NCBI GenBank assembly: GCA_019915135.1
Contig: JAHLMK010000013.1
Location: 496,001-560,000 of the forward strand
Direction of reading: 5' to 3'
DNA length: 64,000 bases
Source: Strobilurus pachycystidiatus
Lineage: Eukaryota; Basidiomycota; Agaricomycetes; Agaricales; Physalacriaceae
The notes beneath the pieces are model-generated. The model saw nothing but the letters and a program-made list of their open reading frames with translations. It had not been told where the DNA came from and ran no database searches. The stretch's first letter is position 1; each line of letters begins with the position of its first letter. The position numbers and the translations under genes were made by a program. Below, piece by piece: positions 10,017-21,960 of the stretch.

Positions 10017-12403
10017 TCAAGAGCGGAGGCCGTGTGGGACAAGAGGGGGACGTCCGAATATATGGAAGAAACATCGGACGTAATGATATGCAAGAAGGTC
10101 TTTGGCGACGAGTTGCTCCCCAAGCTCGAGCGTTCTCTCGCCGAGACAGCTGGTTGCTGCCCTGACCGTGGCTTGGTCCATCTCCGGAACCCCACGCCAT
10201 CTACGCATGATCCGGAACAACTCACCAAAGGCCCGACACCGCTCAGGATGGAATTGCGAGCCGAATCCCTCATCCTCCATCTTTGCAAACTCACCGGCAT
10301 GAGACTGCTCTCCCAGTAAGTCATGGCACTGAGTACGCGAAGTTGTCGATCCGCGTGGGAGGAGGCATCCAGTTCATCAAAGCTACGGTCCACCACCTCC
10401 TCGCCCTCTTCAGCCTCGGAGTCCTCGTTGACGTCGACGTCCATGGCAGCCTCTGCGAACCCTGCGGGCTTGAGTTCATAGCAGTGGCGGTCAAGAGCGA
10501 GCAATTCGAAGCGGAAATTAACCTCGAAGAGTTCCCAGAGGATCTCTTTGGCAATACGAGGAGGCGGGATCTGATATCCTTCAAGTTCGGTGCCGCGCCA
10601 GTCGACGAGGGAGTGCTTGAGATGCGAAATGTTGACCGTACCCTGCCGGAAGTCTTGGGATAAGTCATGTGTATAAGAGTTGGCAAATTACTCACCTGAA
10701 GACCACCCTTCTCAATGCACTCACACAAATCCCTCTTCATTTCCTGATGCTGCACCTTCGAATGCCCCTCGCCCTCGCTCAGATGGAGCTCAATCCCCAA
10801 GATTCGCCTCCAAGCATTGGCCTTCAGCGGCTCGAAAGCGGATGACTGCAGTCAATAGTGGAGGACGTGCCGAAGTAGGACGTAGGCTGTGAACATGTAC
10901 TCGCGGGTGTGGTCCGTGTCGACGCCAGCGATGACGTTGGGGTCGGGGAGGGCATAGCCAGTATTGACGCCTGGAGCAGGAAGGACTTTTGGAAGTTTCG
11001 AGATGTCGGACTTGATGCGGAGAAGAGCTTGCGTCCAGGCTCTCACCGCTCGGGGCATGAGAATGGAGACAATGTCGATGAACTTACCGCGTTCAATGCG
11101 AGGCGGACCCTTGGGCTTCTTGTGTGTAGTTGGCCGCGGGGGCAGCGGATCTGGATCTTTGGATTAGGTTGATCTAAAATTTGAATCAAAGTATACTTAC
11201 AAGGTCGTTGGCTCTGGGCCAGAGTTCCTTTGCCACTGTGACGCGATGGTCCAGCGGCGGAAGAAACGGAAGCGGGCGGATTGGTAGAGGACGGGCTTGA
11301 GGACAACAGAGACGAAGAGGGAGTGGCGGCGGAAGACGGTGAGGAGAAAGGGGCGATGGCGACACCTCTCTTGTCGGAAAAGAAATCTGGAGGAGAGGCG
11401 AGTTTCTTGATGTAATGGGCCATTCCGCGGTAACGCTCCAGAGAAGCAACACTCCCTTGGAAGACGATCGGATGAGGGGGAGTTGCATGGGCGTATGAGA
11501 CTACGAAGGATTTAGGGCGTATGTCCGGGGGATATGTGACCCAGGTGTCCACTCTGACACCCTCTTCAGCACCAATCGGGCGACAGAGCCAGACGGGAAC
11601 ACCGGCCTAACAATGAGGTGAGTGATCATCCAAGACATCAGCGAAGAGATACGTACTTGATAGAAATTTTTGGTGACATCTTTCTGGTCGGTCACTGCAC
11701 CGACAACGTTCCGCACAGGAACCCGTTTCGCAGTCACATCGCGAAAGATGGCTCGCACTTCGAGCAACCAAGTCATGTGGGCCTCAACCTCGAGAATGAG
11801 TCGCTGCAGCATACACCAGACCATCACCGCCTCGTCGTAGCTGGAGGGAATATTGAGGCGCCCAGCCAGGTACTTCATGCGAGGGAAAACATCATGCAGA
11901 TACGGATTGCTCTTTAGCTTGTCCTTATCCTCCGTGCCCGCCAGCGTCAAGTTCGCATTGGCAAGGCGCTTCTTCACCCGCCGCCAGTGATCCTTCAAGA
12001 CGTTGCAAAACGGGCGGTCAATGGTACCGAGACCCAACGAAGCATCTCCCATTTTGACACGGTCGAAATGCCCCTCCGTGGGGACGAACCAAAGGAGCTG
12101 ATCAGTATGTTGCAGGTTCGAGGGATGGCGGATAAGTGCGAGATGGGCGACGGAGTAGTCGAAGGGTTGCGGATGGTAGAAAGGGTCATCGCCGCCAAAG
12201 TGTCGGTCAGCAAGCATTGACACGACGTGGTTCTCGCGAGGATGGGGTGGCAGTTCAACGTACTCGCAATTTGGCGAAGTGATTACCATCTTCTCGTCTT
12301 CATTATAGTACCCAACTTTGCCCTCGTAAGACTTGAGGGGAGCGTACTTGACGCGCGAGGGCCCGACTGCCGACGGATTAGACGAGGAGGCAGACATAGT
12401 CAT
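10017..12403 (-). pseudogene. decayed multi-exon gene of an uncharacterised protein family
   Basis: Exon 1 (12403 to 11657) begins MTMSASSSNPSAVGPSR and includes YYNEDEKMVITSPNCEY and HFGGDDPFYHPQPF. A 50-nt intron (11656-11607) leads to exon 2, and a 44-nt intron (11200-11157) leads in frame to PPRIERGKFIDIVSILMPRA. A TGA follows at 10852-10854 inside otherwise continuous sequence (HY-stop-LQSSAFEPL), a further intron lies at about 10678-10626, and the frame shifts near 10330 before a last block ending VPHGLRS. From memory it resembles a lineage-specific family of long hypothetical proteins in Agaricomycetes; I recognise no domain. The stop and frameshift make it a probable pseudogene, though an unrecognised intron could explain one of them. 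Confidence 0.55.
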
Positions 12404-12895
12404 AACGGTATCTAGCCAAACAGATATTAATTACTTCATGGTCAATGGCGTTGTTGTAATGTATACGCACAGGGAAAGAAGACATTGGCGTGTCAGCGGT
12501 GGAAGAATTGTATGAACTTAGCAGGAAGATAAGTGTGAGGACATGAAGGATGAGTTTGGTGACGCACGGCAACGACAAATCAATGTGGTCGCCGACTCTA
12601 GGATTTCCGAACGGGCAACGAGCGTCGAGAGCGAATGTCTGAGATATATGAATGAGTTGTTGCCGACACCTTTGGTGTTGGAGTACGCACCAGGACCAGA
12701 TGGATGTGCAGCGGCACTTTTGCCCGCCGTGTAGCTTGCGCTGGAAACGCCTTGCCGACAGATCTGTCTACTGGCGGCGCAATGAGATAAGTACGCGCCA
12801 GGACAAATGAAAAAGTGCGTACCTTGATCAAAAGAAGGGTAACACTGCCCGTCACCCGATTGCGCCTGGATCGCGACCAGAAGCAAATAAACCGC

Positions 12896-13442
12896 GGCGG
12901 CACAGTGACAAACGATGAGTCTGCACTGGCCTAGAGTGTGGAGGAAAATGAACAGAACTCGGCAATTATCCGAGTTCTGATCTGAGGCTGCAGCAAAAAT
13001 TATTTGCTGTGGCCAGGAGGATACGCGCCACTGACAATTAGTCAGTGGTGGGGCGGCGGCAGCAATGTAATAGGAGGCGGCGAGGCGGGACAGTGGTGGT
13101 GGGGAAATGGCAGTGGGGATGATCGTCGCCTTAATTAGCGTGTCAGCCCCGGTCTGCCGAGAGGCCGCACCACCCGCCACAAATTTGTTTGTGGCTGGTG
13201 GCGCAGCATTTCGGCAGAGCTGACAAGAATTTTTCCAAGTCCGATTTCAACCCACATCCGCCCATCACCAGCAGCCGCCGCTCCGCTGCCTCTCACCTTC
13301 TCTCGCCCCACCACTAACTAATTGTCAGTGGCGCGTATCCTCCTGACCAGCGCGAATAATTTTTGCTGCAGCCTCAGAACTCGGATAATTGCCGTGTTCT
13401 GCTCATCCCCAGTGCAGACTAATTGTCTGTCACTGTGCCGCC
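12896..13442. repeat. fold-back (long terminal inverted repeat) element
   Basis: The left arm (12896-13055) and right arm (13304-13442) are inverted copies sharing GGCGGCACAGTGACA at the outer ends, CGGCAATTATCCGAGTTCTG in the middle and CGCCACTGACAATTAG further in. The left arm carries about 20 extra bases. The spacer holds a second, imperfect palindrome (about 13141-13225) with its centre near 13180. No coding capacity and no clear target-site duplication were found, so the superfamily is open; a MITE or foldback transposon is most likely. Confidence 0.8.
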
Positions 13443-13989
13443 TCACATTTGGGAGATTTTAGGGAGGGAATTGGGCGATTACTGAGCAGAGGTGTGGGGA
13501 GAATTCTGTGTGGGCATTGGGCAGTCACTGGGCAGCGTGCTTTTGGTATGTACTCCTCTTTCCTTTCCGTTGTTGCGACTGGGCGTGCTCATCGGCGCCG
13601 ATTGTAGGTGCGACGACTGTTCTGCGTGTCTGGTACGTTCACCCATCCTCATTCATAGCGCCGGGTCTGATGAAAACAGGGCGTGCGCGAGCATTTATTC
13701 ACCCGCCAACCAAAGCGGGCTTACTTTGTACGTCGCGCATTCCCGCTCAACTCTCTTACGCTAACGCTAGCACAGCACTCGTTTGATACATCCATATCGT
13801 ATTCCTCTTCTCTTGTTCTAAGCTCTTTCATAGTGGGTCTCCTGCTTATCTGCGCCAAACTCGCCATCTAACATACTCTGCAGTCTACGTTCTCATCCTC
13901 AGCGGACATAATCCATCTCATTTCAATCTACATGTATGTCTCCACCCATATTAGACTGCCATACGCCACTACTAACTGTCAGTTGCAGC
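13443..13989. other. no gene seen; upstream region of the BED/hAT gene
   Basis: Three overlapping small open frames lie here but none has family-like sequence or splice support. A TTGCAG acceptor-like word immediately precedes the ATG at 13990, so an upstream non-coding exon is possible. Confidence 0.3.
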
Positions 13990-15085
13990 ATGACCAATTC
14001 AAAACCATCCGCCTCCCTCGCCTCTCAGAAGAAAACTAATTCTCGCCCGTCCGCCACTAAACGCGCCGCCGCAAAGCCCGCCTCAGACGCCGGATCCGAA
14101 TCCGATTTCTCCGAGGAAGAGCCAGTGCAACCTCCACCTGCAAAGCGTGCCAAGAAACTATCCAGCCAAACTGCCACCGCCGCCGAGGAATCTGAGGAGG
14201 AGCCGCCGAGCACGAGCAGAGGGAAGAAGAAGGCAAAGCCCAAGGCGCGGAAGGAACACAAGTCAACCCCGCCTCCAGAGTCCATCATCATCCTTGACGA
14301 TGACGAGGAGGGCGAGTCAAGCCCCACCTTGACCCGCGCTGAACAGCGCATCAAATGGCAGGCTGCGATGGGTAAGGCTTTCCCATTCACATCATCGCAC
14401 CCACTGACGTCTTCTTAGACAAGGCTACTTGGGAGTCTGACGCTTATCCACATTTCCTACCCAAGGACCAGGTTCTCATCCGTTGGATGAATATTCGTAC
14501 TGGATTTGACTGGTACCAGGAATTTACCTGTGTATTGTGCGTAAATCTCTGCAGCATCTAATAGTTGGCTAAATCCAGCGACAGTGACAACTCCGCCAAG
14601 ACGCATCGCAAGTGCACCGATCTCGGTACCTCCAACCTACGCAAACATATCGACAAGTGCTGCACCAAGAAAAACTCAGACGCCGGCGAGGCTCAGACAA
14701 CCATCGAGTCATTTGCGAAGGGCAGCACGTTTTCCATCGGCAAGCTTTGGTGGTTGTTGACCAAGTGGGCCGCCGTCAACCATCGCCCGTTTCTCATCTG
14801 CGAGGATGGGCCCTTCCGCGAGATCGTGGAGATGTTTGACCCCAAGGCGGTTGCGATGATACCGTGCGCCACGACTGTGTCGTCAGACCTGAAGGAGGTT
14901 GCTCGCATGACCAAGGACGAGCTGAAGGCTTTCCTACATGTACGTCCATCCACCTGTTGCAAGAATGTTGCTAATAACTTCCGCAGTCATTCACCGGAGC
15001 ATTGCATCTTATCTCTGACGGTTGGGCAGCTCCGAAGGGTGGTGATGTCCTTGGCCTGCTCGTAGCGTTCTGCTACAAGCACTGG
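13990..15085 (+). pseudogene. hAT-type transposase with BED-like finger, 3'-truncated
   Basis: Exon 1 starts at ATG 13990 and encodes a basic, acidic-patch-rich tail (EEEPVQPPPAKRAKK). Introns at 14372-14418, 14537-14578 and 14940-14986 keep the frame. Exons 2-3 encode a BED-like zinc finger region (W-Y-Q-E-F-T-C, then H-R-K-C, then LRKHIDKC) and exon 4 reads SFTGALHLISDGWAAPKG, matching the block with the first catalytic Asp of hAT transposases (D-x-W). The gene stops being recognisable at 15085, at a GTGAGG donor; the rest of the transposase and the C-terminal hAT dimerisation domain are missing. A BED finger normally binds the terminal repeats. Truncation was probably by rearrangement with the AT-rich block that follows. 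Confidence 0.75.
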
Positions 15086-15914
15086 GTGAGGATTTCGCAT
15101 TTTTCCCGCGAAAAATGCCGTGAAAAAACCTCTGTCTTTTTCAGCACTTTTCCAGCGAAAAAACTTTAAGATATTTCATTGAGTTTTCATAGACTTTTTC
15201 ACTGTAAATACATATGAAAATGATGCTGTAAAACACTGTAATAAATGCAAATAGTTAGTATCAAAAGTTTCACTATTTTTTACGCCTGGAAATCAACATG
15301 AAAAAGTTAAAATTTGAAAATTGAATGTTTCATACAAGTTTAACATGAAAATGATGGTGAAAGTACACGTAAAATAAAGAATAGAACTATCAAAGTGTAG
15401 GTTTGGATTTTCCATTAAAATTTTCACACACTTTTTCACGAAACTTTCATACGACATTTATAGGTAAACATCATAAAGATTTTCAGAGATCAAATTATAA
15501 TGAAAAAGTCAAAGACTTTGACATACAGATTATTCACAGATGCTTTCACCCTAACTGGGTGAAAAAGAATGTATAATTTCTGTGAAAAAACAACAAGAAT
15601 TAGCAGGTGTAAAGAATATAGAGTTTTGATGAAAAAGTTGAAACCTAGTTTTGCGTAATGAGTAATGAATAGCTTGTGTGCATGTCCCTTCGACAACTCT
15701 GTCATCGTTACTCCCTCTTCTCAGAGAAGACCCTTATGTGCCACATTTGAGACGGGATCTGCAAATGAGCGCAATGTCCTAGGCTGAAGCTCCCAAAGTA
15801 TTGCCGCTATTAGCAATACAGAGGTGCAACTAGTCATACACAATTAGGCAAGCACACCCCTGTATATGTGTGTTGTGCCTGCAGGAAAGCCACGTTTGGG
15901 ACACAGAGGCATAT
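15086..15914. other. AT-rich block with many TTTTTCA/TGAAAAA words; no gene
   Basis: From 15100 to about 15650 the sequence is AT-rich and TGAAAAAG or its complement recurs repeatedly in both orientations. A short palindrome (GCATTTTTC and GAAAAATGC) sits at its left edge. From 15650 to 15914 the composition returns to normal without any recognisable gene. It may be a degraded non-autonomous element. Confidence 0.45.
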
Positions 15915-18900
15915 TCGTGTGCACAAGTCCTTGACACAGCAAGATCAGTCTATAACAGGAACAAGGTCTAATGTTATCAAAGCTTAGGGGGAACTCACGT
16001 AGTGTTAGCAGGGATTGACAGCAACTTAGGAAGAGTTGACGAGACAAGGTCCAATGTTAGCGAAACTTAGCAAGAATTCACGTAGTGATAGTGAGGATTG
16101 ATGGCAAATTGACAGATATTATCCAGGATTGAGGTTGACTTAACAGATGTTGTCCAAACTTAGCAAGTCTCGTCAACTCTGGCCAAGTCTGGATATCATA
16201 TGTCGAGCCGCCATCAATCCATGCTAACACTACGTGAGGTCCTGCTAAGTGTGCTAACAATGGACCTCGTCTTGTCAACTCTTGCTAAGTTTGGATAACA
16301 TCCGTCAAGTTGACTTCAATCCTTGCTAACACTACGTGAAGCTTTGCTAAGTTTGGATAACATATGTCAGGTCACCGTCAATCCTCGCTAACACTACGTG
16401 AATTCCCGCTAAGTTTTGCTAACATTGGACCAGGTCTTGTCAACTCTTGCTGAGTTTTGCTACAAATGGACCCTGTCTCGTCAACTCTTGCCAAGTCTGG
16501 ATATCATATGTTGAGTCGCCGTCAATCCATGCTAACACTACGTGAATTCCCGACAAGTTCTGCTAACATTGAACCTCGGCTCGTCAACTATTGCTAAGTT
16601 TTGCTAAAATTGGACCTTGTCTCGTCAACTCTTGCCAAGTTTGGATAACATCTGTGGAGTCGCCGTCAATTCCCGCTAATACTATGTGAATTCCCGCCAA
16701 GTTCTGCTACCATTGGACTTCCTCTCGTTAATCCTTGCTAAGTTTCGCTAAAATTGAACCTTGTCTCGTCAACTCTTGCCAAGTTTGGATAACATCTGTC
16801 AAGTTGCCGTCAATCCCCGCTAACACTATGTGAATTCCCGCCAAGTTTTGCTAACATTGGACCTCGTCTCGTCAATTTTTGCTAAGTTTGGATAGCATCC
16901 GTCAAGTCGCCGTCAATCCCCGCTAACACTATGTGAATTTCCGCCAAGTTTCGCTAACATTGGACTTCCTCTCGTCAACTCTTGCTAAGTTTCGCTAAAA
17001 TTGGACCTTGTCTCGTCAACTCTTGCCAAGTTTGGATAACATCTGTCAAGTTGCCGTCAATCCTCGGTAACACTATGTGAATTCCCGCCAAGTCTTGCTA
17101 ACATTGAACTTCCTCTCGTCAACTCTTGCTAAGTTTGGATAACATCCGTCAAGTCGCCGTCAATCCATGCTAACACTATGTGAATTCCCGCCAAGTTTCG
17201 CTAACATTGGACTTCCTCTCGTCAACTCTTGCTAAGTTTCGCTAAAATTGGACCTTGTCTCGTCAACTCTTGCCAAGTTTGGATAACATCTGTCAAGTCA
17301 CCGTCAATCCATGCTAACACTATGTGAATTCCCCCCAAGTTTCGCTAACATTGGACTTCCTCTCGTCAACCCTTGCTAAGTTTGGATAACATCCGTCAAG
17401 TCGCCGTCAATCCATGCTAACACTATGTGAATTCCCGCCAAGTTTCGCTAACATTGGACTTCCTCTCGTCAACTCTTGCTAAGTTTCGCTAAAATTGGAC
17501 CTTGTCTCGTCAACTCTTGCCAAGTTTGGATAACATCCGTCAAGTTGCCGTCAATCCCCGCTAACACTATGTGAATTCCCGCCAAGTTTTGCTAACATTG
17601 GACCTCGTCTCGTCAATTTTTGCTAAGTTTGGATAGCATCCGTCAAGTCGCCGTCAATCCCCGCTAACACTATGTGAATTCCCGCCAAGTTTCGCTAACA
17701 TTGGACTTCCTCTCGTCAACTCTTGCTAAGTTTCGCCAAAATTGAACCTTGTCTCGTCAACTCTTGCCAAGTTTGGATAACATCTGTCAAGTTGCCGTCA
17801 ATCCTCGGTAACACTATGTGAATTCCCGCCAAGTCTTGCTAACATTGGACTTCCTCTCGTCAACTCTTGCTAAGTTTGGAAAACATCCGTCAAGTCGCCG
17901 TCAATCCCCGCTAACACTACGTGAAGTCTTGCTAAGTTTGGATGACATCCGTCAAGTCGCCGTCAATCCCCGCTAACACTACGTGAAGTCTTGCTAAGTT
18001 TGGATGACATCCGTCAAGTCGCCGTCAATCCCCGCTAACACTATGTGAATTCCCGCCAAGTTTCGCTAACATTGGACTTCCTCTCGTCAACTCTTGCTAA
18101 GTTTCGCTAAAATTGAACCTTGTCTCGTCAACTCTTGCCAAGTTTGGATAACATCTGTCAAGTTGCCGTCAATCCTTGCTAACACTGTGTGAAGTCTTGC
18201 CAAGTTTCGCTACCATTGGACTTCCTCTTGTCAACCCTTGCTAAGTTTGGATGACATCCGTCAAGTCACCGTCAATCCATGCTAACACTATGTGAATTCC
18301 CGCCAAGTTTTGCTAACATTGGACTTCCCCCTAACACTACGTGAAGACTTGCCAAGTTTCACTAACATTAGACCTTGTCTTGTCAATTCCTGCTAAGTTG
18401 GGATAGCATCTGTCAAGTTGCCGTCAATCTTGCTAATACTACATGACTTCTCGCTAAGTTTTGCTAACATTGGAGCTTGTCTCATCAAGTCTTGCTAACA
18501 TCTGTCAACTCACTGGCAATCCCTGCTAATACTACTAAATCTCCGCTAAGTTTGGCTAACACTGGAGCTTGTCTCATCAACCCTTGCTAAGTCACTGGCA
18601 ATCCCTGCTAACACTACGTGAATCCCCGCTAAGTTTCGCTTACATTGGACCTGCTAAGTCGGGATAGCATCTGTCAAGTTGCTGTCCATCTTTGCTGACT
18701 CTATGTTAGAGTTTGCTATGTTTTGCTAACACTGGACCTTGTTCAATGTGTTGTAAACTCCTGCTAAGTCTGGATATCATCTGTCATGTTGCCGACAACC
18801 CTTGCTAACACTACGTGGATTGTTGTTACGTTTCTCTGCCATTGGACCTTATTTCTTCAATTCCTGCTGACTCTGGATATCATCTGTCAAGTTGCTGTCT

Positions 18901-18925
18901 ATTTTGCTAAGTTTTGCTAACATTA
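15915..18925. repeat. 3-kb satellite array with an internal orientation switch
   Basis: The array is built from short related words (GCTAAGTTT, GCTAACAYT, GTCAACTCTTGC) joined into longer units. Spacing of the CCGTCAATCC landmark is about 102 bp or about 144 bp; the longer unit contains an extra 42-bp block (TTCGCTAAAATTGGACCTTG followed by a GTCAACTC word). From about 15915 to 16165 the units run in reverse complement and thereafter forward, so the array is head-to-head at about 16165. The right end (18400-18925) is more diverged. It is not a CRISPR: there are no unique spacers of constant length. Confidence 0.88.
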
Positions 18926-19059
18926 GGCCTCAGTGAAGTGCAGCAAACACTGTTTAAACAGATCCCTGTCGGAACCCGTGGCTGTTTAACCATCTCATCG
19001 CCCGGGTTTAATCCACCCTCCGGCCAAAGTGCTGCCACTGACCATCATCCACACTTTAG

Positions 19060-19085
19060 TACATCAGCAAAATAACAGGTACTTG
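19060..19085 (+). repeat. left terminal inverted repeat of the Plavaka-type element
   Basis: Starts TACATCAGCAAAATAACAG and matches the inverted copy at 25521-25546 in 25 of 26 positions. ACTTG words follow immediately inward. Confidence 0.85.
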
Positions 19086-19336
19086 TTCGACGACTTGTGG
19101 GACTTGCCCGAGTACGACAAGTCATAAAAGGCAAAAGACACCTGTACTTGTGCAAGGTATGTCATTTTCCTCGGCAAGTACTCGAATGACTTACTCGGGC
19201 AGCATGTTACTTGTCCAAGCCACCACAAGCCCTATCACAAGCCATGCCAAGCCACGGGATCATGTAGTTCAGAAATCGTTGATTGCCAATGTAATGGATT
19301 CAATGGAACACATATGATAGGTTACACGACTCGGAA

Positions 19337-21822
19337 TCACATTGTCTCAACAGTAGTAGCAGTAGTAGTACCTGTATCGCTAGGGCCAACGTCTTGTGTG
19401 ATAATATACTCTTTTCGAGCAAGAATAGCAGTGGGAAAGCGACGGTCGAGTAGCTCATCATCATCTGACGATGACTCGGTGTCAACGACGACCAAGGGCT
19501 CTTTGACGATTGTGACCTTCTTGCCGCGCTTCCCTCGCATGAACACTGCCGCGCGTGAGAACAGCTCGTCCCAATTGCCTGGCATATCAAAATCCATGCC
19601 ATACAGCTTGTTGATAAAGCGAGTAGCACGTTTCTCGGTGACGTCCTTGCCGCTCTTGGCATCGTAGTACTTGACGTCGTCCCAGTTTTCCTTCGAGAAC
19701 GGATCTGGCTGCTGGAAAATACCCGTCTCAACGTAGCAAAGAAGCCCGCGCAGTACCTAGGTCGCAAATTAGCCATGCATTAAGAGGACAAACTCGGAGA
19801 TGGGAAGTACCGTCTGGATGCTCAAAGCAAGCACGCCAACATAGCGCACATTGAGCTCATCTGCGACTTGGACACGGTCCTTGGCATCTAGGCCGTCTAT
19901 CATGTAGAGGTGCTCTGCAAAGGGATATACGACGAGGCGGTGCAAGAAGAGACCCTTGACCCAAGATTAGCGAGTCTGCCGAGTCAGATTGATGTGCAAG
20001 TAACATACCGATTTGTTGAGGGCGTTGGCGTATCCCTGTTCGATACCCAGGTCCTCGACTGATTTCCAGAGGAATGGCAGTCGCTTGCTGTCCCGTTTGG
20101 TGGAGCCGCCGAGGAGAGCGAGGGCCATCTCCTTGATGTCGTCTGGATTAGTGAGGCCGAGGTAAGTCCATTCATTGCGAACGGCTGCGAGGCCCGCCTG
20201 AGCAAGACTGTTTGACCACGATGACCGGTTGGCAGAGAACTGAGTAGCTTGAATCAGTACAACATCAGTAGTGGAACAATCACATACAACACGGCTGACA
20301 ATCGTGAAGAGGTTCCTTTCGTCAGGTGTTCCGGTGGACTTGATGGGATGGCGGTCATTGAATACGCCGTTCCAGGTATCCTCTATCAGCCCGTCATCGA
20401 CCTCGTCCCAAGGCTCAACGATGCCGAGGTTCTCGCGCCACATGAGTGAGATACGCTTGGTGAAAGTGCGTTGCGTCTCGAGAGGAAGGTCCTTCGTTGT
20501 GATCCTGTTGCGGGTGCCACTTCCCATGGCCTTCTTTGCCTTGGCAGCAGTGAGTGAGACTTGCAAGTCCTCGGTCTTGACGATAGCCTGACTACCATGA
20601 GGACAATCTTGGTACACAATGATCACTCACTTTGAGTGGCCGCCCTGTTGACGACTTGAGCGCTTTCTTCTCTTCCTCCTCATCCGCATCCGATGAGAGT
20701 CCACCTGGCACAAAGCCGGGTCCATCAGATGTATCGACGTCGGTTTGGGGAGGGAGATCGCCTGGTGATCGAGCACGGCGAGTTGCCTTTGCAGTCGCTT
20801 TCTTGACCTTGGGCTTGAGGATATCTTGGTAGCCCTCGACGAATCCCGCAGAGTCCGATTTCCGGTGCTTTTTCACGGATTGCTTGATTCTATGTGGAGG
20901 AAGGGTGAGCAGAGGCAAACAAGCACACTGCCAAAAGGAGCTTACTTGCTGTCAGCCTCGGGCTCAGGCTCGGGAACCTCTTTACGTTTCTTGAGCTTGG
21001 CAATCTGCGTGCGATACTCGACTCCCTTCTTATTAGGCTTCTTCTCCTTGCCTTTACCCTTCGACGAATGAACTGCTGGCAGTGGCGCTATGCCGGGACC
21101 CTTCGAGCTGCTTTTTGGCGTGGGTTTCCTCGCAGGCATCTTATCTTCAGACTCGTTGTCATCAGAGCTACTCTCGTCAAGATCACGGTAGACGTCCGAC
21201 TCGTTAGATGCAGGGCTAGCGGGACGGAGGGCAGGCGACGCGGACGGAGATTCCATTTTGTCATCTAGTACGTATCATTGGGCTGTCAGTAGGGTGTTTG
21301 GTCTGAGATTATGCAGATACCGCACCGTCACTAGCCTCTTTGATGCTGTCTTGGTGTGAATCGTCCTCCATCTGTACGTCGTTGTCGTCGTTGTCTAGAG
21401 AATGCCTACAATCAGCACTGATACAACGAGCAGATGGTAGATCACATACCGGTTTCAATGTTTTCGGGTGCAGCAACAAGGGCACTAGGCCGTGTGCGCC
21501 TCTGGCGAGGCATATCGGAGACATCGGGGGGATGATTGGCGACAAGGTCAGTCTGTCGTACTTTTGCTGCTACCATCTCCTCCATTTGAGCTACCTCCTG
21601 CATCCCATTGGTGCGCGTCTCTTGCACTGCGGTTTCCCGCTGCCGCTTTTCCTCCTGCTTGGCAAAGTTTTCCTTGGTTCGCTGTGCTGATGCTATTTTA
21701 TCAGCCGCGATCTCTTTCTTTGTGCGCCCAGTTGCAATACTATACTGGTCATTCTCGGCGGGGCGAGCAGTCACAGTCGTGCTTCGGAAGCCATATTTTT
21801 TTCGAGGCCCAGTGTCTGGCAT
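19337..21822 (-). CDS. accessory protein of the Plavaka-type element, 8 exons, 704 aa
   Basis: Exons at 21822-21450, 21394-21326, 21264-20946, 20889-20631, 20587-20288, 20239-20009, 19954-19811 and 19756-19337 join in frame with GT-AG introns of 43-61 nt and give 704 codons plus stop. The N-terminal half is charged and disordered, with RQRRTRPS, acidic serine stretches (SSSDDNESED) and lysine-rich patches that look like nuclear localisation signals. The C-terminal half is ordered: WSNSLAQAGLAAVRNEW, LPFLWKSVEDLGIEQG and LHRLVVYPFAEHLYMIDGL. The latter half may belong to the basidiomycete DUF6532-like group, a tentative call from memory. It starts 138 bp from, and divergent to, the transposase. 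No lesion was found, in contrast to the transposase. Function is unknown; a role with the transposase is inferred from position only. Confidence 0.75.
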
Positions 21823-21960
21823 GATACCGACTCGGGAGGGATGGTGGTGGGAGAGAGGGCGGCGACAGTCGGGTACGAGTTCCGTGTGACAATGAAAATT
21901 TCAATCTGATCATGGTTTTAGCGGATGACGCTCTGTTGCCTAAGCCTTATCACTACATCC
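21823..21960. promoter_or_regulatory. bidirectional promoter region of the Plavaka-type element
   Basis: Only 138 bp separate the start codons of the two divergent genes, so their promoters must overlap here. No clear TATA box is visible. Confidence 0.5.

Noticed and set aside
11174..11200. 27-nt intron with perfect GTAAGT and TTTTAG ends
   Set aside because: Too short for spliceosomal splicing, and a 44-nt version ending at 11157 gives much better downstream protein sequence.
15915..18925. Possible CRISPR-like array
   Set aside because: Units are themselves repetitive, vary in length and lack unique spacers; eukaryotic context.
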